Assembly (NCBI GenBank): GCA_027306855.1
Contig: DAHUYZ010000014.1
Coordinates: 1-39,543, forward strand
Origin: Solirubrobacterales bacterium
Lineage (GTDB): Bacteria; Actinomycetota; Thermoleophilia; Solirubrobacterales; Solirubrobacteraceae
Length of the DNA: 39,543 bases
Direction: 5' to 3'
Below the pieces are notes generated by a model, which saw only the letters and a list, made by a program, of their open reading frames with translations, was not told where the DNA came from and did not search any database. This document shows positions 39,473-39,543 of the stretch, in pieces (within the stretch, counting starts at the first letter, position 1; the number at the start of each line of letters is the position of its first letter). The translations under genes were made by a program, and so were the position numbers.

Positions 39473-39543
39473 GAGCTCGTATCCGGGATCGCCGGCTCCG
39501 CCATGCTCATAGGGCAACCTTTCTTCGCCGAGCACTGTGGTGG

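Noticed and set aside
39473-39535. 21-residue N-terminal extension of pgeF from a GTG at 39535
   Set aside because: Family members start close to MSTTEQS; the extension cannot be judged because its ribosome-binding site would be outside the window.
1-39543. CRISPR arrays, insertion sequences, prophage or integron elements
   Set aside because: No regularly spaced repeats, transposase, integrase or terminal inverted repeats were seen by eye on either strand.

Overview
The window is a dense, GC-rich bacterial chromosome segment with no insertion sequence, prophage, CRISPR array, tRNA or rRNA that I could find. Gene content is actinobacterial: SepF, a GarA/FtsR-like pair, an RsiG-like small protein, a wax ester/DGAT acyltransferase, a lactate 2-monooxygenase and a c-di-AMP riboswitch in front of an RlpA-like protein. 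The mix suits a deep-branching aerobic actinobacterium such as class Thermoleophilia (Solirubrobacterales-like). That placement is an inference from gene content and gene order, not from a phylogeny.

Layout. 1-2.9 kb: partial CLC chloride channel gene, divergent from a group-2-type sigma factor gene driven by a perfect TTGACA-17-TATAAT promoter and followed by an AspH-type hydroxylase. 2.9-7.6 kb, minus strand: ccdA-like, yceH, an alpha/beta hydrolase, dinB, a pentad-repeat protein, and an RlpA-like protein behind a c-di-AMP riboswitch. 7.8-14.8 kb: lactate monooxygenase, WS/DGAT, a lipoprotein, nadE, a PaaI-type thioesterase, and an unusual membrane protein joining a sigma region-4 helix-turn-helix to an RskA-like outer domain. 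14.8-18 kb, minus strand: a signalling cluster of RsiG-like protein, zinc-ribbon FHA protein, FtsR-like MerR regulator and an ADPS-like FAD oxidase. 18-25.9 kb: a GT-C membrane protein, a CDP-alcohol phosphatidyltransferase, proS without the editing insert, Mn superoxide dismutase, ispG, a large secreted unknown and a methyltransferase.

25.8-39.5 kb is mostly one long minus-strand housekeeping array. Read in transcription order it runs pgeF, yggS, sepF, proC, yggT, lspA, rluD-like, rpsB, tsf, pyrH, frr, uppS, cdsA, then rseP, with ispG and proS further on. Many junctions are 4-bp ATGA/GTGA overlaps. It couples division and envelope functions (SepF, LspA, UppS, CdsA, RseP) with translation (S2, EF-Ts, RRF, ProRS) and isoprenoid synthesis (Dxr, IspG). 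Two things break the usual order: dxr is flipped to the plus strand, and a 749-residue tandem AAA+ ATPase sits between cdsA and dxr behind its own palindromic operator-like site.

Points most worth a second look: the RsiG-like c-di-GMP motif protein next to FHA/FtsR; the tandem AAA+ ATPase; the membrane-anchored sigma-4/RskA-like fusion; the riboswitch whose P1 helix overlaps a Shine-Dalgarno hairpin; the altered region 4.2 of the sigma factor; three stem-loops between rpsB and tsf; and an apparent frameshift in pyrH, which may be a sequence error.
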